Assembly (NCBI GenBank): GCA_017475725.1
Contig: JAFVFA010000077.1
Span: 1-15,286, forward strand
DNA length: 15,286 nucleotides
Direction: 5' to 3'
Source: Spirochaetales bacterium
Lineage (GTDB): Bacteria; Spirochaetota; Spirochaetia; Sphaerochaetales; Sphaerochaetaceae
Numbering within the stretch: the first letter of the stretch is position 1; the number at the start of each line of letters is the position of its first letter. The notes beneath the pieces were generated by a model that had not been told where the DNA came from, did no database searches, and saw only the letters and a program-made list of their open reading frames with translations. This document shows, piece after piece, positions 7,606 to 13,803 of the stretch. A program made the translations under genes and the position numbers.

Positions 7606-7697
7606 GTGAAACTCCTTCTGATTTATTTTACAACAAAAAGTAATTCGGATGGCTTTTATTTTGATGAAAACTGTGGGAAAATGACGGGTAATAAATA

Positions 7698-7715
7698 TCT
7701 GTCTAAAACGACAGA
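7698..7715 (+). promoter_or_regulatory. Inverted repeat in the hydrolase/acyltransferase divergent region
   Basis: TCTGTC (7698-7703) and GACAGA (7710-7715) flank TAAAAC, 23 bases before the acyltransferase ATG. It may be an operator or a small leader hairpin. The rest of the 7606-7738 gap is A/T-rich, and I could not place a convincing promoter in either direction. Confidence 0.3.
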
Positions 7716-7738
7716 ATTTATTGTTCCAGGGAGCGAAG

Positions 7739-8929
7739 ATGGGGTCAAGGTTTCCACTGATCATTTGGATAGCACGCAACACATATGCTAGGATGCTTAA
7801 AGCCCATGGCAAGCTCAGGCTTGACAACGCCTGCGGTGTTGACCTGGACGACGGCCCCTTCCTTTACATCCTGAACCATGTGGGCATAATGGATCCTGTC
7901 ATGGTCTCCGCGGTTGCGCCGCACCATATCCGTTGGGTGGCCGGAGCATACCTCTTCAAGTCCAGGTTCCTCAACCTTGTGATAGGGAAGTGGTGCAGGG
8001 CGATCCCCAAACAGCAGGGTAAGAGCGATGTCTCCATGGTCAGAACGGTCCAGAAGGCATTGAAGTCCGGTGACAACGTGGGCCTTTTCCCGGAAGGGAC
8101 AAGGACCTGGGACGGCGAGATGGTCCCGTTCGACTACAGACCCCTTGCCAAGCTGATCAGGCTCTACAAGGTCAAGGTGATCTTCGCCCACATAGAGGGA
8201 GGCTTCGCCTATCAGCCCAGGTGGGCGGACGAGAAGAGGAAGGGTAATGTCACAATCTCGTTGAAACATGTTCTCACTCCTGAACAGATAGCATCAATGG
8301 ACATTGACACACTGCAGAGCACGGTGAGGGAATACCTCCATTTCTCCAACGACGAGTGGAAGGAGACCGCGGACTACTCATATGTCAGCCCCAGGAGGGC
8401 GGAGGGTCTTCAGCGACTTATGTACATGTGTCCCTGCTGCAGGGGCGTAGACACCATGCGGACCTCCGGTAACAGGATCACCTGCTCCAGTTGCGGTGCA
8501 ATGGCGGTTCTGACGGATAGGGATGACCTTACGTCCGTGGACATCCCGTTCACCAGACTGTGCGAATGGCACAGCTGGGAGGCTGCGGAGATAGGGAAGC
8601 TGGATGGCCTTCCGGAAGAGGCAGGTGTGCTTCTCCAGAAAGGCGATTTCAACAACGAAGGGGATCTGGAGGTGCTGTCGAAGGACATCTCCGTGCGCAT
8701 TGAGTCAGGAGTCCTGTTCGTAAAGTGCAATGATGGGGACAAAAAGGAATATCGATTGCCTGTTTCCGATGTAACATCATTGATTCTCAATGCAAAGCAG
8801 ACAATTGAGCTATTCTGTGGCGATGATCTCTACAGGATAAGACTGAAACCGGAAGCTTGTTCACTCAAATACCAGGAATATTACAACGCTTTCAGCGCAA
8901 GGAAGGCGGAAAAGGAGGCTGGAGCATGA
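7739..8929 (+). CDS. PlsC-family lysophospholipid acyltransferase with C-terminal zinc ribbon
   Basis: Predicted 1-acyl-glycerol-3-phosphate acyltransferase-type enzyme acting at the inner face of the membrane in phospholipid synthesis or remodelling. Motifs: N46-H47-x4-D52 (the catalytic H-x4-D) and F-P-E-G-T-R at 117-122 (substrate phosphate binding). After the catalytic domain (about 1-185) comes a zinc-ribbon pair, C231-x2-C234 and C249-x2-C252, then about 140 residues I do not recognise. The 396-residue length is well above the roughly 240 of plain PlsC proteins. The ATG at 7739 follows CAGGGAG; an upstream in-frame TTG at 7721 is unlikely. The stop overlaps the transporter start by four bases (ATGA), so the two genes are probably translated together. 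Confidence 0.85.
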   Translation: MGSRFPLIIWIARNTYARMLKAHGKLRLDNACGVDLDDGPFLYILNHVGIMDPVMVSAVAPHHIRWVAGAYLFKSRFLNLVIGKWCRAIPKQQGKSDVSMVRTVQKALKSGDNVGLFPEGTRTWDGEMVPFDYRPLAKLIRLYKVKVIFAHIEGGFAYQPRWADEKRKGNVTISLKHVLTPEQIASMDIDTLQSTVREYLHFSNDEWKETADYSYVSPRRAEGLQRLMYMCPCCRGVDTMRTSGNRITCSSCGAMAVLTDRDDLTSVDIPFTRLCEWHSWEAAEIGKLDGLPEEAGVLLQKGDFNNEGDLEVLSKDISVRIESGVLFVKCNDGDKKEYRLPVSDVTSLILNAKQTIELFCGDDLYRIRLKPEACSLKYQEYYNAFSARKAEKEAGA

Positions 8930-10368
8930 ACTATGTCCATAGTGCCCATGATTTCACCATTGTGATCCATCTGTGCATCATTTCCTGTGCACTTCTGCTG
9001 GGTTCGACCCTGAGGTCCAAGGTTGGTTTTCTGAGAAAATACCTAATACCGGCACCGATGATAGGCGGGCTGTTCCTCCTTCTGTTCTACAACTATGCGG
9101 CAGAGGCCCTGAATCTGGCTTCCGGAAGGGACTTCCTTGAGGAGCTGATGTTCCATCTTCTGAACGTATCGTTCATTGCCATGCAGCTGAGGATCCCTGC
9201 AAAGAAGGAGAAATCCCAGAGAAAGGGTGCGATCTGGGCCAATGTTACGGCGCTTCTTGCAGAATACGGGCTTCAGTGCTGCCTTGGCCTTCTTGCGGCC
9301 GTTCTGCTTCTCAGACGGTTCCTGTCCGGTTCCGGAGTGGCTATAGGGTTGACCCTCTGCCTTGGCTTCGAGCTCGGACCCGGTCAGGCCCAGTCGATGG
9401 CCCAGGTCTGGGAGGGCGCCCCCTACAACGTGGCCAATGCAAGTGATGTCGGTCTGACAATGGCCGCAATTGGTTTCATAATCGGTTCTGTGGTCGGAGT
9501 GATCCTGATAAACCGTGCGGCCAAGAAGGGCTGGCTCAGTGCAGAGTATGTTGAGAAGCTCAGGAACCGCAAGGCTGGCAACGGGTTCTTCAGGTCCAAG
9601 GAGGAGAGGGTCGCATCCAGCTTCCAGACCACCGCAAGCGAGTCCATGGACACGTTCACACTGCATCTGGCCCTGATTCTGTTCACCTATCTGATAAGCT
9701 TCCTGCTTCTGGCAGGGCTTGAGTGGCTTGTGGCCAGATTCATCGGAGGAAAGGTCCTTGAGGCCATAGAGGGGCTCTGGGGAATCAACTTCGTGTTCAG
9801 CTCACTCTGTGCAATCGTGGTCCGCAAGGTCCTTATAGCAGCCCACGCAGAGCATGTGATAGACAACCAGACCTGCAACAGGATTGATGGCATCGCGGTT
9901 GACTTCACCGTTGCAGCCTGCCTTGGAGCAATAGAGATCGCGGCAATCAGACAGTACCTTGTACCGATCATCGTCCTGACTGCAATAGGAATCCTCATCA
10001 CATGCTTCCTGACCCCGTGGTTCTGCTCCAGGCTTTTCGGAGACTATTCGTTCATGAGGTTCCTGATGATCTTCGGAACCGCCAACGGAACCCTTCCGAC
10101 GGCGCTCTCCCTTCTCAGGGTTGTTGATCCGGAGTTCGAGACCCCTGTGGCCCAGGAATACGTCAACTCCACCGGTGTCATGTTCGTCTTTGCACTGCCT
10201 ATCCTTGCACTGGTCAACTGGCCTGCCAAGGGCAACGTGTGGCCGTTCATAGCCATAACAGGCGCCTACGTCCTGATATCGTTCATCATGTATCTGAAGA
10301 TTGCGGGCAAGAGAGCCTTCGCCAAGGGCGGTTACTTCTACATGGATCAGAATTCGAAGGATAACTGA
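8926..10368 (+). CDS. Sodium/glutamate-type symporter (ESS family, GltS-like)
   Basis: An integral membrane transporter of 480 residues, mostly hydrophobic with about ten or more helices. ESS-family carriers move glutamate with sodium; the true substrate here is not certain. The two structural repeats are visible. Each carries a glycine-rich re-entrant segment: F-E-L-G-P-G-Q-A-Q-S around 148-157 in the first half and F-G-T-A-N-G-T-L-P-T around 383-392 in the second. A charged cytoplasmic loop (about 196-240) separates the halves. The opening K-F/G-F-L-x-K-x-L-I-P-A-x-x-I-G-G pattern (near 33-48) is typical of the family. The ATG at 8926 follows GGAGG by seven bases; reading further upstream would run inside the acyltransferase gene. 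Length exceeds E. coli GltS (about 400), mainly in the loop and C-terminus. Confidence 0.8.
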   Translation: MNYVHSAHDFTIVIHLCIISCALLLGSTLRSKVGFLRKYLIPAPMIGGLFLLLFYNYAAEALNLASGRDFLEELMFHLLNVSFIAMQLRIPAKKEKSQRKGAIWANVTALLAEYGLQCCLGLLAAVLLLRRFLSGSGVAIGLTLCLGFELGPGQAQSMAQVWEGAPYNVANASDVGLTMAAIGFIIGSVVGVILINRAAKKGWLSAEYVEKLRNRKAGNGFFRSKEERVASSFQTTASESMDTFTLHLALILFTYLISFLLLAGLEWLVARFIGGKVLEAIEGLWGINFVFSSLCAIVVRKVLIAAHAEHVIDNQTCNRIDGIAVDFTVAACLGAIEIAAIRQYLVPIIVLTAIGILITCFLTPWFCSRLFGDYSFMRFLMIFGTANGTLPTALSLLRVVDPEFETPVAQEYVNSTGVMFVFALPILALVNWPAKGNVWPFIAITGAYVLISFIMYLKIAGKRAFAKGGYFYMDQNSKDN

Positions 10369-10384
10369 GAATGTCTGAGATTTA

Positions 10385-10413
10385 TTGACAATGATGGTGC
10401 ATTTTCGTATCAT
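10385..10413 (+). promoter_or_regulatory. Promoter of the tRNA-Ala gene
   Basis: A consensus TTGACA (10385-10390) is followed after exactly 17 bases by TATCAT (10408-10413, 5 of 6). The predicted transcription start is about five bases before the mature tRNA. This is the strongest sigma-70-type promoter in the window. Confidence 0.85.
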
Positions 10414-10424
10414 CAAAGTCACTT

Positions 10425-10498
10425 GGGGCTGTAGCTCACCTGGCTAGAGCGACTGAATGGCATTCAGTAGGTAGTCGGTTCGATTCCGATCAGCTCCA
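10425..10498 (+). tRNA. tRNA-Ala (anticodon GGC)
   Basis: A complete 74-base cloverleaf. The acceptor GGGGCTG (10425-10431) pairs with CAGCTCC (10491-10497), including the G3:U70 wobble that identifies alanine tRNAs. The D stem is GCTC/GAGC. The anticodon stem ACTGA/TCAGT carries loop ATGGCAT with anticodon GGC at 10459-10461. The T stem GTCGG/CCGAT has loop TTCGATT. The discriminator is A, and the following bases are AAA, so CCA is not encoded and must be added after transcription. Two damaged copies follow within 2.5 kb. Confidence 0.95.
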
Positions 10499-10505
10499 AA
10501 AATGA

Positions 10506-10534
10506 CGGACTCTCTAAAAGGGTCCGCTTTTTTT
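10506..10534 (+). terminator. Intrinsic terminator after tRNA-Ala, probably bidirectional
   Basis: CGGACTC (10506-10512) pairs with GGGTCCG (10520-10526) through seven base pairs with one wobble. C and seven T follow. On the other strand the same stem is followed by TCATTTTT, so it can also end the leftward lipoprotein transcript. Confidence 0.85.
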
Positions 10535-10571
10535 GCTTGTTCAACCAAACCGTGAATAAATGTGATTGTAA

Positions 10572-11378
10572 TCAGAAAGCTCTGACAGGGCGAACCCTAG
10601 CAGCACTACCCCTGAATACGACATCCCAATCGTTTTGAAGGAATGACCATATAAGCATCGTTTGTGTTCCCGCGCCCTGATCTGGTTTGCTGTTCTCACT
10701 GGAGGAAGCATAGCTAAATGCCCCGAACCCTCCCAGGCTTTTCAGGTAAAGGTTCTGATAAATCAGCTGCACTTCGTCAAAACTCGGAATGAACCAGTCG
10801 GCGAACGTCTTGTCGTTGACGGTGTATGTCAGCTGATCAACCAGTTTCGCTGCATACTCTGCAGATTTGATTTCTTTCTTATCAGAGTATGATGGATGCA
10901 CATATGCAGTATCTCCCATAACATCAATCATTAGCTGAGTATTGGCTTTACCTGTTCCGACTGCGGTTTTCGTACAGTTTTCAGCATTATAGGTTGTTGT
11001 TCCGTTGAGGAACACATCATCGCCTGTGGGAGTGGTTCTGTAATAACCGAAAATGACATACTGGTCTTCTGGTGCGGCGTTTTGATATAACTCCGGTGTC
11101 GCATCAACTGTCGGGACGCCGTTGATGACTCTCAGGTCTGCAGGGGCAGCCTCAAGATATCTCCAACCACCCTCATCATTGCCCTTGTCATAGAAGATGT
11201 ATCCGCCTGCAGGCCCCACCTTGCCGACTTGATAGGTAGGCTGTTCCGGTTCTGTGCCGGGTTTGGTATCATCTCCGGATTCCGGATTGGTGCTTGAGCT
11301 GTCTCCCGATTCGGGATCACAGGCAACGAATGCAAAGATCATGAATAATACGAGCAGAATAGAAAGAACTTTTCTCAT
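10572..11378 (-). CDS. Lipoprotein with a DUF1566 (Lcl-type) domain
   Basis: A 268-residue predicted exported lipoprotein. The signal (1-19) has a basic start and a hydrophobic core ending in F-V-A-C20, a spirochaete-style lipobox. An acidic, serine/proline-rich linker (21-50) follows. The first part of the mature domain has G-P-A-G-G-Y-I-F-Y-D at 55-64. The C-terminal half has the DUF1566 pattern: D-W-F-I-P-S-F-D-E-V at 194-203, Y-A-S-S-S-E-N at 223-229, and the end R-V-R-P-V-R-A-F. I link this domain to C-type-lectin-like folds; the function is unknown and may be surface binding. GGAGGGG lies just upstream of the ATG at 11376-11378. The gene faces leftward between the intact tRNA-Ala and its first damaged copy. 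Confidence 0.8.
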   Translation of the reverse strand: MRKVLSILLVLFMIFAFVACDPESGDSSSTNPESGDDTKPGTEPEQPTYQVGKVGPAGGYIFYDKGNDEGGWRYLEAAPADLRVINGVPTVDATPELYQNAAPEDQYVIFGYYRTTPTGDDVFLNGTTTYNAENCTKTAVGTGKANTQLMIDVMGDTAYVHPSYSDKKEIKSAEYAAKLVDQLTYTVNDKTFADWFIPSFDEVQLIYQNLYLKSLGGFGAFSYASSSENSKPDQGAGTQTMLIWSFLQNDWDVVFRGSAARVRPVRAF

Positions 11379-11436
11379 TGGCTCCCCTCCGTTGTTTTAT
11401 TATTGCGGTATTTGAGGCTGTGAAGTAAAGATATAT

Positions 11437-11458
11437 TTTTTCCATAGTAATGGGAAAA
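11437..11458. repeat. Inverted repeat upstream of the lipoprotein gene
   Basis: TTTTTCCAT (11437-11445) and ATGGGAAAA (11450-11458) are nine-base arms with one wobble around AGTA. The repeat is 59-80 bases upstream of the lipoprotein start, where an operator could sit. No T tract follows in either direction, so it is not a terminator. The rest of 11379-11526 is A/T-rich with no gene I can see. Confidence 0.35.
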
Positions 11459-11526
11459 CATTGTTAGCAGCGGGATGAATCGACCGCTCGGGGAAAATAT
11501 GGATTTAATAGTGTTTGATATATACT

Positions 11527-11565
11527 CTAATGGAACATACGGACACTAAATATGGTATCCATTAG
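11527..11565. repeat. Inverted repeat abutting the damaged tRNA copy
   Basis: CTAATGGA (11527-11534) and TCCATTAG (11558-11565) are perfect eight-base arms; ATAC and GTA just inside extend the pairing. The right arm ends exactly where similarity to tRNA-Ala begins, so it may mark the junction of an inserted or rearranged segment. Confidence 0.4.
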
Positions 11566-11625
11566 GTCACCTGGCTAGAGTGGCTGAATGGCATTCAGTA
11601 GGTAGTCGGTTCGATCCCGATCAGC
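11563..11625 (+). pseudogene. Damaged tRNA-Ala(GGC) copy
   Basis: Similarity to the intact tRNA at 10425-10498 runs from the base before the D stem through the T arm. The anticodon loop ATGGCAT, the variable region and the T stem are kept. The acceptor 5' arm is lost (the preceding bases do not pair with CAGCCTG), and the D stem is broken (GGTC opposite GAGT). It is therefore not expected to work as a tRNA. It shares AGAGTGGCTG with the third copy, where the intact gene has AGAGCGACTG. The two damaged copies thus share a history separate from the intact gene. Confidence 0.75.
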
Positions 11626-11636
11626 CTGCGAAAAAG

Positions 11637-11680
11637 TGTTTACAAACATTCTTTTTATGCTATTATAATGTTTGAAAACA
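11637..11680 (+). promoter_or_regulatory. Promoter of the AAA ATPase gene with two flanking palindromic operators
   Basis: A perfect TATAAT (11664-11669) lies 19 bases after TTTACA (11639-11644). Two palindromes of the form TGTTT-NN-AAACA surround it: 11637-11648 (over the -35) and 11669-11680 (starting at the last base of the -10). Their centres are 32 bases apart, about three helical turns. The downstream one extends to TAATGTTT-GA-AAACATTA. This is the geometry of a repressed or autoregulated promoter. Confidence 0.65.
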
Positions 11681-11696
11681 TTAAATGGAGAGCATA

Positions 11697-12911
11697 ATGA
11701 CCCAATCGGATTATGAAACGATCTACGCAACATCAGAAAGGCTTGTCCGTGAAACAACAACGGAAACAAAGAGATTCCTGCTTGAATCCATCGACTGGAA
11801 CAACAGACTGATAGGCATACTGGGTTCCCGCGGAACCGGAAAGACAACTCTGATTCTGCAACACATCAAGGAATCCTTTGCCGATAATCCCTATGCCGCC
11901 ATGTATGTATCTCTGGACAATCTCTGGTTCGAGGCCCATTCCCTGAAAGACCTTGTGGAATTCCATTACAACAACGGAGGGACCCATGTTTTTCTTGATG
12001 AAGTCCATTACAATAAGGATTGGCAACAGGTCGTCAAGAACATCTATGATGAATTCCGGACATTGAAAATCGTCTACACAGGTTCCTCCTTGCTGAAGAT
12101 AGACAAGGCCGGAGCAGATCTTTCACGAAGACAGATTACCTATACGCTTCCGGGTCTCTCGTTCAGAGAATTCCTCAATTTCGAAGGAATTGTTACGGAC
12201 ATCAAAGCTGTGACGCTTCAGGAACTCATCAGCAAACATGAAAAACTGTCTGAAGAACTCTGCAGAAAAACAAAAATACTGAGAGCCTTCAACACCTATC
12301 TGCAGTCCGGATATTATCCGTTCTATAGGGAATCAACGGGTAGTTACAGTATCAAGCTGTCGCAGATAACAAACCAGATTCTTGAAACGGACTACCCTGC
12401 CGTTGAAAAGATCAACTATTCAACCGTACGCAAGATAAAGAAGATGCTCTACATCCTTGCACAAAGCTGTCCGCAGACTCCTAACATGTCGGAGTTGTTC
12501 GCCCAACTGGAAACCGACAGGAATCTGGGAATGAAGATGCTCTATCTTCTTGACAGGGCAAACCTGCTGAATCTTCTTTCATCCGAAAAGTCAAACCTCA
12601 AGAATATGTCCAAACCCGATAAAATCTACTGCGACAACACGAATCTCATGTTTTCGCTGACGAGTAGACCAGAAACCGGAACCATAAGGGAAACCTTCTT
12701 TCTCAACCAACTCAAATCCGCCGGACACAAAGTCACATATCCGCAACGCGGCGATTTCCTTGTAGACGACTCGTTCCTGTTTGAAATCGGCGGGAAAAAC
12801 AAAACTTTCAATCAGATCAAGGATATTCCAAACAGTTTTCTTGCCATTGACGATACTGAGACCGGAAGGAAAAACAGAATCCCCCTTTGGATGTTCGGAT
12901 TGCTGTATTGA
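11697..12911 (+). CDS. AAA-family ATPase with C-terminal DUF4143-like domain
   Basis: A 404-residue P-loop ATPase of the AAA_14/DUF4143 type, a large, poorly understood family common in gut anaerobes and often found in accessory DNA. Walker A is G43-S-R-G-T-G-K49-T-T. Walker B is H-V-F-L-D101-E102. A sensor-like T-G-S-S sits at 128-131. The C-terminal domain ends with the family pattern R-G-D-F (351-354), E-I-G-G-K-N-K (363-369) and I-P-L-W-M-F-G (395-401), which resembles a restriction-endonuclease-like fold. The ATG at 11697 is preceded by GGAGAG; an earlier in-frame ATG at 11685 lacks a ribosome site. Base use is more A/T-rich than in the metabolic genes (many AAA, GAA and ATA codons). The flanking tRNA fragments suggest acquired DNA. 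The role is unknown. Confidence 0.82.
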   Translation: MTQSDYETIYATSERLVRETTTETKRFLLESIDWNNRLIGILGSRGTGKTTLILQHIKESFADNPYAAMYVSLDNLWFEAHSLKDLVEFHYNNGGTHVFLDEVHYNKDWQQVVKNIYDEFRTLKIVYTGSSLLKIDKAGADLSRRQITYTLPGLSFREFLNFEGIVTDIKAVTLQELISKHEKLSEELCRKTKILRAFNTYLQSGYYPFYRESTGSYSIKLSQITNQILETDYPAVEKINYSTVRKIKKMLYILAQSCPQTPNMSELFAQLETDRNLGMKMLYLLDRANLLNLLSSEKSNLKNMSKPDKIYCDNTNLMFSLTSRPETGTIRETFFLNQLKSAGHKVTYPQRGDFLVDDSFLFEIGGKNKTFNQIKDIPNSFLAIDDTETGRKNRIPLWMFGLLY

Positions 12912-12918
12912 GGTCCGT

Positions 12919-12957
12919 GCTGTAGCTTATCAGGCTAGAGTGGCTGAATGGCTTTCA
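12919..12957 (+). pseudogene. Second damaged tRNA-Ala fragment
   Basis: GCTGTAGCT at 12919-12927 matches the 5' part of the intact tRNA. The stretch 12933-12952 is identical over 20 bases to 11573-11592 in the other damaged copy, and TTCA follows after one mismatch. Similarity stops in the anticodon arm, where the nested inverted-repeat element begins; the 3' half is missing. Together with 11563-11625 it brackets the ATPase gene in direct orientation. Confidence 0.65.
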
Positions 12958-13040
12958 CAGTAAATGGGTCTATAAGTAGGATTGTACAGTGAAATTTTCA
13001 GCAATCCCTCATGAAACAAAGGGGTTTACTGTGAAAAGCC
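12950..13040 (+). repeat. Nested inverted-repeat element inside the tRNA fragment
   Basis: The outer arms are GGCTTTCACAGTAAA (12950-12964) and TTTACTGTGAAAAGCC (13025-13040), fifteen base pairs with one bulged A. Inside, GGATTG (12979-12984) pairs with CAATCC (13002-13007), with a further TGAA/TTCA within that. The element begins in the anticodon loop of the third tRNA copy. It has no coding capacity. It could be a small non-autonomous insertion, a structured RNA, or a regulatory leader of the next gene, whose start is about 50 bases on. Confidence 0.6.
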
Positions 13041-13088
13041 AAAATACCAAGCTTGACATTCACTTGGAGGGAGCAGGAGAATGCCTGC

Positions 13089-13682
13089 ATGAGAAAAAGA
13101 AAGCTGAAGCATTTGAACATGATGGACAGGTATGTCAGCATAGAGGACGAGTTCTTTGAGATAGACAAGGAATCCAAGGTCGCAAAGGCAAGACTATGTT
13201 TTGATAGCCCAGATGACATATTCGACAGGAACTACAATGTCAGGAAGCCAGTGCTGAACGAGGATTTCATAGGTTTGACGCGTGAGCTTTTCGGCTATGT
13301 CCCGAACAGATATAAGATAGACCTGACTGTGCAGTTCAAGGACATGAAAGGCATGACTGAGCAGGAGCTCAAGGACATCTACAACGACAATCTGCTGTTC
13401 GAATACAAGGCAAGGAACACCGTCTCAAAGCACAATGACCGGACTGCCATAGGGCTGATTGTCATAGGGGTTCTGCTGTTCTTCGGGATGCTTGTAATGA
13501 AGCACATTTGGCCGGGTGATTCCATTCTTAAGGACATCTGCACATATGTTGCGGACATAGCCACTACGGTCACATTCTGGGAGGCCCTGTACATTCTTGT
13601 GGTTGTGAGCCGCGAGAACCTCAGTGACGTTTCAGCAATGATAACTCGCTTCTCCGACATACACTTCGAGACTGTGCAATAG
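13089..13682 (+). CDS. Two-helix membrane protein of unknown function
   Basis: A 197-residue protein I do not recognise by name. Residues 1-115 are hydrophilic and charged, with a basic start (M-R-K-R-K-L-K). Two transmembrane helices follow: about 119-138 (from A-I-G-L-I-V-I-G-V-L-L-F-F) and about 155-175 (around A-T-T-V-T-F-W-E-A-L-Y-I-L-V-V-V). A short tail completes it. The compact loop between the helices predicts that both termini lie on the same side, probably the cytoplasm. The ATG at 13089 follows CAGGAG by nine bases; reading from a TTG at 13053 would run through the ribosome site. It stands alone between the inverted-repeat element and the AlbA_2 gene and shares no obvious pathway with its neighbours. 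Confidence 0.65.
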   Translation: MRKRKLKHLNMMDRYVSIEDEFFEIDKESKVAKARLCFDSPDDIFDRNYNVRKPVLNEDFIGLTRELFGYVPNRYKIDLTVQFKDMKGMTEQELKDIYNDNLLFEYKARNTVSKHNDRTAIGLIVIGVLLFFGMLVMKHIWPGDSILKDICTYVADIATTVTFWEALYILVVVSRENLSDVSAMITRFSDIHFETVQ

Positions 13683-13717
13683 AAATGAGCGGCGACGCCT
13701 TTTCCATAAAGCCTTTA

Positions 13718-13776
13718 TTTATTGCTTCATTTATTGCTTTAAATATTGATTCTTTATTGCATCATTTATTGCTTCA
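13718..13776 (+). repeat. Five-copy 12-base repeat array upstream of the AlbA_2 gene
   Basis: Copies of TTTATTGCTTCA start at 13718, 13730 (ends TTTA), 13742 (degenerate, AATATTGATTCT), 13753 (GCATCA) and 13765. Spacing is 12, 12, 11 and 12 bases. The array ends 27 bases before the next start codon and is strongly A/T-rich. It may be an operator array for an autoregulator, or a slippage-prone repeat in a promoter. Confidence 0.7.
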
Positions 13777-13803
13777 TGCTACTCTGGACCAAAGAGGTGC
13801 TTC

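Noticed and set aside
7606..7827. Longer hydrolase start reading from 7827
   Set aside because: It would overlap the acyltransferase gene and the divergent regulatory region. AGAAGGAGT marks the ATG at 7603-7605, which starts right at a transmembrane helix.
10572..11625. Complete diversity-generating retroelement around the lipoprotein gene
   Set aside because: No reverse transcriptase gene and no template-like second copy of the gene's 3' end exist in the window. Only the target-like domain is present.
11563..11635. Second functional tRNA-Ala gene
   Set aside because: The acceptor stem cannot pair and the D stem has a mismatch and a wobble. No terminator follows, and the acceptor 5' arm is replaced by an inverted repeat.
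10425..13040. Active integrative element at tRNA-Ala
   Set aside because: No integrase, excisionase or transposase is encoded between or next to the tRNA copies. Only marks of past events are visible.
13718..13776. Short CRISPR array
   Set aside because: The units are 12 bases, directly adjacent, with no spacers, and no cas gene is present.
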